DNA of 40,749 nt from CAZJYI01 sp964550025 (lineage in GTDB: Bacteria; Verrucomicrobiota; Kiritimatiellia; UBA8416; CAYOBW01), in assembly GCA_964550025.1 (NCBI GenBank), contig CAZJYI010000108.1:1-40749 (forward strand), read 5' to 3'. A program made the translations under genes and the position numbers. The notes under the pieces were generated by a model. The model saw nothing but the letters and a program-made list of their open reading frames with translations, made no database searches and was not told where the DNA came from. The first letter of the stretch is position 1. Each line of letters starts with the position of its first letter. Positions 26,673 through 36,900 of the stretch are shown in pieces.

Positions 26673-27320
26673 TCACCACTCGATGCTGTTCCACAATCTC
26701 ACCGCACGTTCAACGGTTACAGTTCCTGGTTCAACGGTCCCGGACACGGTCTTTCGGGGGTATTCCGCGGTCAGGGCAACCCGCCGTACAACTCCTGCCC
26801 CCATGATCTCCACGGACGTAAGCCGAGACCCGGCCGGGCACCCCGCACCCTCGGAGGGCTCCCTCGGAGTCCATATCGTGTCGATGTGACGGGGATCCGC
26901 CGTAGTCAGGGGAGAGCAGAGAAAGCCGTCATTGTCGGCGGTGAACGTTGCCTTCGTCACCCGCACCACTTTGTTTGTCTCCAGGCAGGCCCCGGCCGTC
27001 TCGAGGCGGTAGGAGGCATAGTAGACGCCGTTCGTCAGACCATCCTCATTCACGTCCTCGGCCATCGAAAGCCGTGGCTCCAACACCTTGAACTGCGTGC
27101 ACAACCATTCCCGAACGGCAGCATCTTCACGGTACATCTGGCTCAGCGCCAACGCCGCTCCAATGGCCTTGCTCACACCTACCGCAACAACACTCATGAT
27201 CAGTATGACCATCAGAAGCTCGATGGCGCTGACAGCCCCCGCCCGGCGCGAACCCCCGGGTTCCGTCTGTTCGGCCGATACCGCCCGCTTCCGGGCATGC
27301 CATCGAATTGCGCTGCGCAT
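26673..27320 (-). CDS. Minor prepilin with Ala at the cleavage site
   Basis: About 215 residues from ATG 27320 (a second ATG at 27323 directly precedes it), with GGAAAGG 6 nt upstream. A long 29-residue leader ends GGSRRAGA, followed by VSAIELLMVILIMSVVAVGV. Cleavage after the last Ala puts Glu at +5; cleavage after Gly would put it at +6. Prepilin peptidases normally need Gly at -1 but accept Ala. The helix contains the usual run of aliphatic residues, and the globular part is beta-rich with two Cys. It starts 20 nt after the previous minor pilin gene and likely helps initiate the pilus or its tip complex, as GspI/J or PilV/W do. Confidence 0.78.
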   Translation of the reverse strand: MRSAIRWHARKRAVSAEQTEPGGSRRAGAVSAIELLMVILIMSVVAVGVSKAIGAALALSQMYREDAAVREWLCTQFKVLEPRLSMAEDVNEDGLTNGVYYASYRLETAGACLETNKVVRVTKATFTADNDGFLCSPLTTADPRHIDTIWTPREPSEGAGCPAGSRLTSVEIMGAGVVRRVALTAEYPRKTVSGTVEPGTVTVERAVRLWNSIEW

Positions 27321-27340
27321 CATAGACCTTTCCGCGGGAG

Positions 27341-27886
27341 CTACTCCTCCATCAGGTAGACCGCCAAACGGCAGAAGGGACGGTTCTGAGGGCCGCTCCT
27401 GACCCCGTGCTGGTCGTACAGCCCAATCTCGGCCCAGGATCTGTTCGCGGGCCACCCGGCCTTCGCGAAATCGTCTGGCGGTGACCTCTCCTTGACCTCC
27501 AGGGTGTACCCAATCGGGTCCTTCTCTCGGAACATCGCAAGCGGTATGCTGCCCGCTGCTTCCAGTTCGTACGTGCCCGTCCCGGCGCCGCCATCGAAAT
27601 AGACACGGTAGAACCCCTCGGAAGGTACTCCGTGCCGCACCGGAGAAGGGTTGACGTCCACTCGTGACACGAAGTCCAGCATCCCCGCGGCCTTTTCCAG
27701 TGCGGCCCGCCGCAGGGATTCCTTACGCACGTTCTGGAAGTTGCTGATGTTGACCCACGATGCGAACACGATGACCAGCAGCAATACGGCGACCAGTAAT
27801 TCGGTGAGTGAAAAAGCAGCCCGGGAGTCGGAGATGTCCGCCCGGTGGCAACGACCCTCCTTTCGAAATGGGAACGCTCTACTCAC
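27341..27886 (-). CDS. Minor prepilin (PilV/GspI-like)
   Basis: A 181-residue prepilin starting at GTG 27886, which overlaps the secretin stop by 8 nt (GTGAGTAG). The 24-residue leader ends SDSRAA, followed by FSLTELLVAVLLLVIVFASW: Phe at +1, Glu at +5 and Ala, not Gly, at -1. The small beta-rich body (about 130 residues) includes YRVYFDGGAGTGTYELEAAG and ends RPFCRLAVYLMEE. Size and position suit a PilV/GspI-type minor pilin. No strong ribosome binding site is near the GTG (GGAGG is 12 nt away), so translation probably depends on coupling with the secretin gene. A downstream start was considered, but none keeps the pilin signal. Confidence 0.78.
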   Translation of the reverse strand: MSRAFPFRKEGRCHRADISDSRAAFSLTELLVAVLLLVIVFASWVNISNFQNVRKESLRRAALEKAAGMLDFVSRVDVNPSPVRHGVPSEGFYRVYFDGGAGTGTYELEAAGSIPLAMFREKDPIGYTLEVKERSPPDDFAKAGWPANRSWAEIGLYDQHGVRSGPQNRPFCRLAVYLMEE

Positions 27887-30800
27887 TGGAGCTCACTGCC
27901 TCCCCGCTTGACTCCGTATGCGCCGGGGTCTCCTCACCTGCCTCCACACGCGTCGCGCCCGACTCTTCGCCTGCTTCCGCGGCAGGTTCCTCGTCCTGCG
28001 GCGCGGGAACACGATCCAGGGCCGTCTTCAGCTTCCGGTGGTTCTCCTGTTTCACATTCCTGCCCATGGTCGAGAGGGCCGGATCGGAAACGTCCAGGGT
28101 CGGCTGTTCGTAGCCCGTGCCCGGCAGTTCTTCGCCGAGGATCGTCGGCGTGATCAGCATCACCAGGTTACGCTTCTTGTCGACCTGCTGCCGCCACCGG
28201 AAAAGGAACGACAACAACGGAATGTCACCGAGAATCGGCACCTTGCGTTCGGTGAACGTGCCGGTCGACTTGAGCAATCCGCCCATGAGCAGGGTGTTCC
28301 CATCCGGAACGATCACGCGCGTGTCCAGCTCGCGCGCCTCCAGAATGGGGTACTTGCTCCCGTCGGGAGCTTCCACGGACTCACCGACCTTTTCGGTGAC
28401 TTGCGGATGCACCCCCAGCCGTATGCTCTTGGCATCGGCACAGATCTCCGGCAACACCCACAGGGTGATGCCGACCGACAGTGTCTGCCACTCGTAGCTC
28501 TGAACGGCATTCGGGTTCTCGTTCAGGTAGTCAACGGTCAGGTTCAACACGGGCTCCATGGTCGCCACGCGGATCACGGCCTCCGAATGGTCCCCCACGA
28601 CGATAATGGGCTGCGAAACGACCTTGGTATCGCCCGCATCCTGCAGCGCTCTCCAGGTGGCCTCCATCTGGAAGGGCGTCAGCGTCGCCAGCCTCGAAAA
28701 CGAGCGGTCTTTGCCGAACGTCGAAGTGAGCGTTCGCGAGAGTGTCGAATCCGAATGCCAGGTGTCCACGGAGCTGTATCTGTCTCCGGATTCCTCTGGC
28801 GCGGGATCGTAGAAGCCCCGGACATCGTCTTCTTCGCTCCTCAGGGAAGAATTGAACGAATAGTCGGTGCTGTCGGTGTCTCTCTCGGTCCTGGAGTGCC
28901 CCATGTCGATCCTGACCGGCCCGATCGTGCCGCCGAACTCGTTGATCTTGAGTCCGAGCTCGCGGTCCGCGTTCTGTCCGAGGTCGAGCACGCGCGCCTC
29001 GATCAGGATCTGGCGGCCCGGCTTGTCCAGTTCCCTTATGCGCTGCTCCACGTTGTCCAGGTTCTCTTCCACGTCCCGGATCAGGATGGACGGCGGCGTT
29101 GTCGGGCGGTTCAACTGACCGTAGTTGATGGTAAGACGAGGCGCCCCGCCCATCTCACCACCTCCCCTGCCCCCCGTCCGAAGGGTTTCGCCGCCCGCGG
29201 AACCGATGTAGCGTTTGCTGTCCTCGTTCCATGGCTGGGCGACTTGAATCACCCCCAGCGAGTGCTTCAGCAGGCGGTGGCCCGTCACCCCGCCGGCTGG
29301 ATCGCCTTCCACGGGAGGTGCGCATCCCCCCTTCCCGCTCAGGAGCGTCACGATCTTCTCCGGGTCGGCATGGCGGACCCTCACGATACGCGTGACCAGG
29401 GGCCTGGCATTGATCAGGGCCTGCCTGTGTTTGGCGACATCCGCCCTGGTCAGAATCCGTACCGTTCCTCTCACTTCGACAAAGCCGTAGCCGTGTGGCT
29501 CCAGCACCTCGGCCAGCACGGTCCGCCACTCGTAACGCACGCCCTCGGGAGTTCGATACGTGGTCTTCTTCTCGGGCGGTGGGGGCGGCGGAGCTTCCTC
29601 ACCCTCCGCCGCCACCGGGGGATCTCCTCTCTGGGTGGCGAGCAGGCCGAAGTCCTGCCGGGCCTGCTGCGTCTGCAGATAGTCGAAAGTCACATTGACC
29701 TTGGCGTATTCCTGGATGAAGCAAACAGCCTCGTAGATCTCCAGTCCGCCGGAGAAGTTCACGTTCTGCATTCGCGTGTGATTGCGTTCGAGCCTCGCAT
29801 GCTCGTACTCCCCGCGCAGCACTTCAATGTCGTCGTGCAACCCGAAGCGCACGATCTGCTCTTCCTCGTGAAAATCCAGGGGGTAAGGTCTAATGATCTC
29901 TCCGATGGCCTGATCCCACTTGACCGGCCTGTCGGTCGAGAACACGCACGGGTCAGTCTCCAGACTCGGAAGCACGTTCGTGGGGACCAGCGTCAGAACG
30001 GGAACGTGGTGCGTCTGATCGAACACGGATTGGATCGCCTCCAGCGCTGTAACGTTCGCCGGCACGGTCACTTGTCCGCTCGCGAGCGGATTGTGCCCCG
30101 CTTGCGCGTCCTCCTCCGACGGCGGAGCCGCGGACATCTTGACTGGTACGGCCGGTAGCCTGGGCTCAGGCGCCGTCATCGCCGAGAGGTCCGCCTTGTC
30201 CGGCGGTACCCTCGGTCCCGCGGGCCGTGCGGGGGTCACGTCCGGCGCCGGGTCGCCGTTTCGAGTGGGATCGCTCGGAATGCGCGCCGGGGGCGTTGAT
30301 CTCGCGGCGGCCGGCGGTGCGTCAATTGTTACCGCCGGTTCGTCTGCCGCCACCGCCGGCAATTCTGCGACGGGCGCTGCGGCGTCTGCTGTGACCGCCG
30401 GTGCGTTAGTAGCGGCCACCGGCGAGTCGCCCCCGGCCGCCGACACGTCGGCCGCGGGCACGGGCGCGTTCGTTGTGCTCAGTGGTACATCCGTTGCGCT
30501 CAGCGGTGCGGCCAGCTCCGCTGCCGGCTCATTCGTTGCGGTTGCCGTGGTCGTGATGGCGTGCGAGACCGTGCTGTCGGTGGACGCTGTCTCACTGGGC
30601 TCGGGGAAAAGTGGCGCCGCGGGCTCCGGCACATCTTCAACCGCCGGCCCGTTCTCGACGGCGGACACAGCGCGTTTCACATCGGTCTCGGCTGCCGGTT
30701 TCGCGTTCGGTGCTTCCGGTACTGGTACTACCCCGCCATCGAGGGGACCCCATGTCCAGCGCACACCTCCACCGGAGATGGCCGGAGGTTCCGCGGAGTC

Positions 30801-30929
30801 GGACTCGGCCGCGACAACGGCGGCCATCGCGATGAGAGAGAGCAACAGCAGCCCTCCGCCGACGGGATGCAGGCGGGACATTCCGGGTGTCTGCTCGTTG
30901 CGCCGCCGTTCCCGTTTCCAAATACTCAT
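27879..30929 (-). CDS. pilQ: Type IV pilus / T2SS secretin
   Basis: A 1,016-residue outer-membrane secretin starting at ATG 30929, which overlaps the stop of the giant DUF11 gene as ATGA. Signal anchor near residues 24-44 (LLLLSLIAMAAVVAAESDSA). Residues about 50-280 form a long Ala/Pro/Thr-rich linker (ATNAPAVTADAAAPVAELPA), followed by an STN/N0-like domain (NVTALEAIQSVFDQTHHVPV), a second small domain, an N1-type domain (VRHADPEKIVTLLSGKGGCA) and the secretin core, with DGNTLLMGGLLKST and the signature VPILGDIPLLSFLFR. An acidic C-terminal tail of about 80 residues follows the core. The secretin forms the gated ring through which a pilus or secreted protein passes. Family length is usually 650-800, and the extra comes from the linker and tail. 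Downstream it overlaps a minor pilin gene. Confidence 0.93.
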   Translation of the reverse strand: MSIWKRERRRNEQTPGMSRLHPVGGGLLLLSLIAMAAVVAAESDSAEPPAISGGGVRWTWGPLDGGVVPVPEAPNAKPAAETDVKRAVSAVENGPAVEDVPEPAAPLFPEPSETASTDSTVSHAITTTATATNEPAAELAAPLSATDVPLSTTNAPVPAADVSAAGGDSPVAATNAPAVTADAAAPVAELPAVAADEPAVTIDAPPAAARSTPPARIPSDPTRNGDPAPDVTPARPAGPRVPPDKADLSAMTAPEPRLPAVPVKMSAAPPSEEDAQAGHNPLASGQVTVPANVTALEAIQSVFDQTHHVPVLTLVPTNVLPSLETDPCVFSTDRPVKWDQAIGEIIRPYPLDFHEEEQIVRFGLHDDIEVLRGEYEHARLERNHTRMQNVNFSGGLEIYEAVCFIQEYAKVNVTFDYLQTQQARQDFGLLATQRGDPPVAAEGEEAPPPPPPEKKTTYRTPEGVRYEWRTVLAEVLEPHGYGFVEVRGTVRILTRADVAKHRQALINARPLVTRIVRVRHADPEKIVTLLSGKGGCAPPVEGDPAGGVTGHRLLKHSLGVIQVAQPWNEDSKRYIGSAGGETLRTGGRGGGEMGGAPRLTINYGQLNRPTTPPSILIRDVEENLDNVEQRIRELDKPGRQILIEARVLDLGQNADRELGLKINEFGGTIGPVRIDMGHSRTERDTDSTDYSFNSSLRSEEDDVRGFYDPAPEESGDRYSSVDTWHSDSTLSRTLTSTFGKDRSFSRLATLTPFQMEATWRALQDAGDTKVVSQPIIVVGDHSEAVIRVATMEPVLNLTVDYLNENPNAVQSYEWQTLSVGITLWVLPEICADAKSIRLGVHPQVTEKVGESVEAPDGSKYPILEARELDTRVIVPDGNTLLMGGLLKSTGTFTERKVPILGDIPLLSFLFRWRQQVDKKRNLVMLITPTILGEELPGTGYEQPTLDVSDPALSTMGRNVKQENHRKLKTALDRVPAPQDEEPAAEAGEESGATRVEAGEETPAHTESSGEAVSSSE

Positions 30930-33900
30930 CTCGCGTCGACCTCCAATCCCCGCCAGGTGTTCAAGGACCGATCCCATATGTACGCCGGGTAGCTGCGGTA
31001 CTCGCCAATCTGCAGCAACTCGATGTGAGACAGCTTGCCTGCGCGCCAGTCCTGCAACGCGCTTTCGGCTTCCGGCGGTTCAACTCTGAAATCGCGATTC
31101 CGATCAATGGGCTGGAAAAGCCGCCCCCACACGAACGCCTCGTACGGATCCACGTAGCGGCCCGGATACACGCGGCGGCGGTGATAGACATCCACGAAGT
31201 CCGTCAGCGTGATCACTTCACCGGGATCCCACACCTCGTCTCCGTTCCCATTCGGAGACGCACGCACGGCGGCCAGCACGTCGGCGGTCACGTCCTTGTA
31301 CAGTTTGCCCGTGGGCATCGTGCCCGTTTCGTTCCACAGCCGCCACTCGACGTTTGTGGCGAGCTCGAACCAGTAGTTCATGTTGGCAATGGGGATCTGC
31401 CCGCTGCTTTCGGCCTGCAGCGTGCCGATGAAGAGACCGTTGGACCAGACGAGGTCCCATGTCATTGACACGATGCTGACGCCCGTCGTGCCCAGCGTGA
31501 TGTGAGTCACGCATTCGTCCCGCTCGTCCCCGGGGTGCGTATCCGGCGTCCCCGTCTCCACCCAGGCCACGTTGGTGATCAACCCGAGCGTATTGGTGTC
31601 CACCGTCACGGCGTACGTGAAGCTCGTGCTCCATCCCGGCAGCACATCCCCGAGCACAACGTTCGTCGGCTGCAGCCCCACGGGAGTCACCTCCATGGGG
31701 AGCTCATCCCGGTACAGTACATTGGTGGCCACACCCACGCCCAGGTTCTCGACCAGAACGGTGTACGCAATGTTGCCGGGGGGGACCATCCACGCGGGAC
31801 CCGTCTTGGTCACGCGCAGATCGGTACCCTCGAGCACGGTCACGCACGTGCCGGTCTCGTTGCCCGGATGCGTGTCCGGCGTCCCCGTCTCCACCCACGC
31901 CGTGTTGGTCAACGGGCCGGGCGTATTCGTCGCTACCGTCACGGTGTACATGAAGCTCGTGCTCCAACCGGCGGGCACGTCCCCCAGATTCGCGTTCGTC
32001 ACCACCGGCCCCACGGGCACGACTCCCTCCGGCAACAGGTCTCGGTAGACCGCGTTGGTGGCAACACCGACACCCAGGTTGGCAACCGTCACGCTGTAGG
32101 AGAGGTTGCTGCCCCGCACGGCCACGGCGGGACCCGTCTTGGTCACGCGCAGATCCGTGCCGACAAGCACGGTCACGCAGATGCCGGTCTCGTTGCCCGG
32201 AAGGGTGTCCGGCGTCGGGGTTGTCACCCACGCCGTGTTGGTCAACGGACCAAGCGCATTGGTGGGGACCGTCACGGTGTACGTAAAGCTCGTACTCCAG
32301 CCGGAGGGTACATCCCCCAGGTTGGCGTTCGTGACCACCGGTCCCGTCGGCGACACGGCGGCCGGAAGCCGGTCTTGGTAGACCACGTTGGTGGCCATGC
32401 CGACCCCGGCGTTCACCACTGTCACCGTGTACGACAGGCTGTCGCCGCGCACGGCCACGGCGGGTCCCGTCTTTGTGACGCGCAGATCCGTACCCTCAAG
32501 CACGGTCACGCATGTGCCGGTCTCGTTGCCCGGAAGCGTGTCCGGCGTCGGGGTCGTCACCCACGCCGTGTTGGTCAGCGGGCCGGGCACATTGGTGGGC
32601 ACGGTCACGGTGTACAAGAAGCTCGTGCTCCAGCCGGGCTGCACGTCACCCAGGTTCGCATTCGTGATCACGGAGCCGACGGGCAATACGCCGTCCGGAA
32701 GCCGGTCTTCGTAGACCACGTTCGTGGCCACCCCGACGCCGGCATTCACCAGCGTCACCGAATACGACACGTTCCCGCCGCGAACGGCCTTCGCGGGACC
32801 GGTCTTCGTCACGCGCAGGTCGGTGCCTTCAAGCACCGTCACGCACATGCCGGTTTCATTGCCCGGCATCATGTCCGGCGTCGGGGTCGTCACCCATGCC
32901 GTGTTCGTCAGCGGACCCAGCGCGTTGGCGGGCACCGTCACCGTGTACGTGAAGCTCGTACTCCAGCCGGCGGGCACGCTCCCCAGGTTGGCGTTCGTGA
33001 CCACTTGTCCCACGGGCGCCACTCCCACCGGAAGCCGGTCTTCGTAGACCACGTTGGTAGCCATGCCGACACCGGCATTCACCACCGTTACCGTGTACGA
33101 CAGGTTCCCGCCACGCTCGGCCATGGCGGGACCGGTCTTGGCCACGCGCAGATCGGTTCCCACGAGCACCGTCACGCAAGTACCGGTGTTGTTGCCCATA
33201 CGGAGCTCCGGTGTCGGACTCGTCACCCACGCCGTGTTGGTCAGCGGGCCAAGAGCGTTGGTCGGCACGGTCACCGTGTACGAGAAGCTCGTACTCCAGC
33301 CGGAGGGCACATCCCCCAGGTTCGCGTTCGTGACCACCGGGCCCACGGGCGTCACGCCCACCGGAAGCAGGTCCCGGTAAACCACGTTGGTCGCGACACC
33401 CGCGCCGACGTTCGCCACCGTCACCGTGTACGACAAGTCGCGGCCTCGCTCGGAGACGGCGGGGCCCGTCTTGGTGACGCGCAGGTCCGTACCGTCAATC
33501 ACAGTCACGCAGATGCCGGTCTCGTTGCCGGGAAGCGTGTCGGGTGTCGGGCTTGCCGCCCAGGCTATGTTGGTCAGTGGGCCGGGCGCGTTCGTCGCTA
33601 TCGTCACGGCGTACGTGAAGCTCGTGCTCCAACCGGAAGGCACGTCCCCCAGGTTGGCGTTCGTGACCGCCGGGCCCACGGGCGTAACCCCCACCGGGAG
33701 CAGGTCCCGGTAGACCACGTTGCTGGCAATGCCGACGCCGGCATTCACCACGGTCACGGTATACGACAGGTTCCCACCGCGCTCGGCCGCGTGGGGACCC
33801 ACCTTCTCCACACGCAGATCCGTACCCTCGAGCACAGTCACCCAAGTGCCGGTCTCGTTGCCCGGAAGCGTGTCCGGCGTCGGAGTCGTCACCCACGCCG

Positions 33901-36900
33901 TGTTGGTCAGGGGGCCAAGCACGTTGGTGTCTACCGCCACCGTGTAGGTGAAACTCGTGCTCCAAGCGGAGGGTACAGTCCCAAGGTTGGTATTCGTAAC
34001 CGCGCCCCCCACGGGCGTCACGCCCGCCGGCAGCAGGTCCCGGTAGACCACGTTGGTGGCCGCACCGACCCCCAGATTGGAGACAGTCACGGTGTACGAC
34101 AGGTTGCCGCCACGCACGGCCACGGGGTCGCCCGTCTTGATCACGCGCAGATCCGTACCCTCCAGCACGGTCACGCAGGTGCCGGTCTCGTTGCCCGGTT
34201 GCGTGTCCGGCGTCGGACTCGTCACCCACGCCGTGTTGGTCAGCGGACCAAGCGCGCTGGTCGGCACGGTCACCGTGTACGAGAAACTCGTACTCCAGCC
34301 GGAGGGCACATCCCCCAGGTTGGCGTTCGTCACCACCGGTCCCACCGGCATCACGACCGGCGGGAGCAGATCCCGGTAGACCACGTTGCTCGCCACGCCG
34401 ACACCGGCGTTTGCCACCGTCACCGTGTAGGACAGGTTCCCGCCACGCACAGCCAAGGCGGGGCCCGCCTTGGTCACACGCAGATCCGTACCCTCGAGCA
34501 CGGTCACCCACGTGCCGGTCTCGTTGCCGAACAGCGTTTCCGGCGTCGGACTCGTCACCCACGCGATGTTGGTCAGCGGNNNNNNNNNNNNNNNNNNNNN
34601 NNNNNNNNNNNNNNNNNNNNNNNNNNNNNNNNNNNNNNNNNNNNNNNNNNNNNNNNNNNNNNNNNNNNNNNNNNNNNNNTGCCGAACAGCGTTTCCGGCG
34701 TCGGACTCGTCACCCACGCGATGTTGGTCAGCGGACCGAGCGCATTGGTCGGCACGGTCACCGTGTACACAAAGCTCGTGCTCCAACCGGCGGGTACATC
34801 CCCCAGGTTGGCGTTTGTCACCACCGGTCCTACAGGCGTCACGCCATCCGGAAGCAGGTCATGGTAGACCACGTTGGTAGCCACGCCGACACCGGCGTTC
34901 ATCACTGTCACCATGTACGATAGGTTCCCGCCCCGCTCGGCCGTGCTGTCGCCCGTCTTTGTCACGCGAAGATCGGTACCAGCCAGCGCGGTAACGCAGA
35001 TGCCGGTCTCGTTCCCGGGTACCGCGTCCGGCGTCGGACTCGTCACCCACGCGATGTTGGTCAGCGGCCCGAGCGCATTGGTCGGCACGGACACCGTATA
35101 CGCAAAACTCGTACTCCAGCCGGAGGGCACGACCCCCAGGGATGCGTTCGTCACCACCGGCCCCACGGGCGTCACTCCCGCCGGGAGCCGGTCGCGGTAG
35201 ACCACGTTGCTCGCGATGCCGACACCGGCGTTCACCACCGTCACCGTGTACGACAGGTCGCCGCCGCGCACGCCCATGGCCGGGCCCGTCTTGATCACGC
35301 GCAGATCCGTGCCGTGAAGCACGGTCACGCAGATGCCGGTCTCGTTCCCGGGCAGCGTGTCCGGTGTCGGGCTCGCGACCCAGGCGATGTTGGTCAGCGG
35401 GCCGAGCGCGTTGGTAGCTATCGTCAACATGTACGTGATGCTCGTGCTCGCGCCGGCGGCCATGTCGCCCAGAGTGACGTTCGTGACCGCGGGCACTGTC
35501 GGTGTCACGCCATCCGGAAGCAGGTCATGGTAGACCACGTTGCTGGCGATGCCGACGCCGGCATTCACCACCGTCACCGTGTACGACAGGTCGCCGCCGC
35601 GTTCGGCCATGGGGGGACCCGTCTTCGTCACGCGCAGATCGGTGCCCTCAAGCGCCGTGACGCAGATTCCGGTCTCGTTCCCGGGCAGCGTCTCCGGTGT
35701 CGCGGTCGTCACCCACGCGATGTTGGTTAGCGGACCGAGCGTGTTCGTGGGTATCGACACGGTGTACGTGAAGCTCGTGCTCCAACCGGAGGGGACCTCC
35801 CCCAGGTTGGCGTTCGTTACCACCGGTCCCACGGGCGTCACGCCCGCCGGGAGCCGGTCGTGATAGACCACGTTGCTCGCGACTCCGACACCGGCATTCA
35901 CCACCGTCACCGTGTACGACAGGTCGTCGCCGCGCACGGCCATGGCGGGGCCTACCTTCGTGACACGAAGATCGGTGCCGGCGAGCGCCGTCACGCAGAT
36001 GCCGGTGTTGTTGCCCGGCAGCGTGTCCGTCGTCGGGCTCGTGACCCAGGCGATGTTGGTCAACGGGCCGAGCACGTTGGTCGCTACCGTCACGGTGTAA
36101 TAGAAGTTCGTACTCCAGCCCGGCGGGACGTTCCCCAGGTTGGCGTTCGTCACCACCGGCCCGACGGGCGTCACGCCCGCCGGGAGCAGGTCGTAGTAGA
36201 CCAGATTGCTGGCAGTGCCGAGCCCGGCGTTCACCACCCTCACCGTGTAGGACAGGTCGCCGCCGCGTTCGGCCATCGCGGGACCGGTCTTGATCACGCG
36301 CAGATCCGTCTCGTTGGGCGGAGCCACCGGCGTCACCCACGTATCGAGCTCATCGCCCGGGTGCGTGTCGGGCGTCGGGGTCGTCACCCACGCCGTGTTG
36401 GTCAACGGACCGATTGCATTGGTCGCTACCGCCACGGTGTAGTGGAAACTCGTGCTCGCGCCGTCGGGCAGGTCCCCCAGGTTGGCGTTCGTCACCGCCG
36501 GTCCCACCGGCGTCACCCAGTCCGGAAGCAGGTCCCGGTAAACCACGTTGCTCGCAACACCCGCGCCAAGGTTCCGGACCTCCACGGTATAGCTGAGCTC
36601 CTGGCCGAAGTACGCCACGGGATCGCCGGTCTTCGTCACGCGGAGATCCGTGCCGATCAGCGCGGTCACCCACGTGCCGGTCTCGTTGCCCGGCAGCGTA
36701 TCCGGCGTCGGGCTCTCCACCCACGCCGTGTTGGTCAACGGTCCGAGCGCATTGGTCGCCACCGTGACCGTGTACGTGTAGCTCGTACTCCAGCCGCCGG
36801 GGACATCCCCCAGATTGGCATTCGTCGTCACCTGCCCCACCGGTGTCACACCGGCCGGAAGCGAGTCCCGGTAGACCACGTTGGTGGCCTCGCCAATCCC

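Noticed and set aside
27918..30158. Long plus-strand open frame opposite the secretin
   Set aside because: Antisense shadow in GC-rich coding DNA; the minus strand encodes an intact secretin with all its signatures.
34573..34786. Apparent frameshift splitting the DUF11 gene into two overlapping genes
   Set aside because: The frame difference comes from the placeholder length of the N-run. Merging the identical 55-bp ends restores one frame, so it is not biological.
31502..34867. Very long plus-strand open frame opposite the DUF11 repeats (rich in Arg, His, Gly)
   Set aside because: It is the antisense of a GC-rich repeat array, repeats with the same period, has no ribosome site and shows odd composition. 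The minus-strand DUF11 reading is clearly the coding one.
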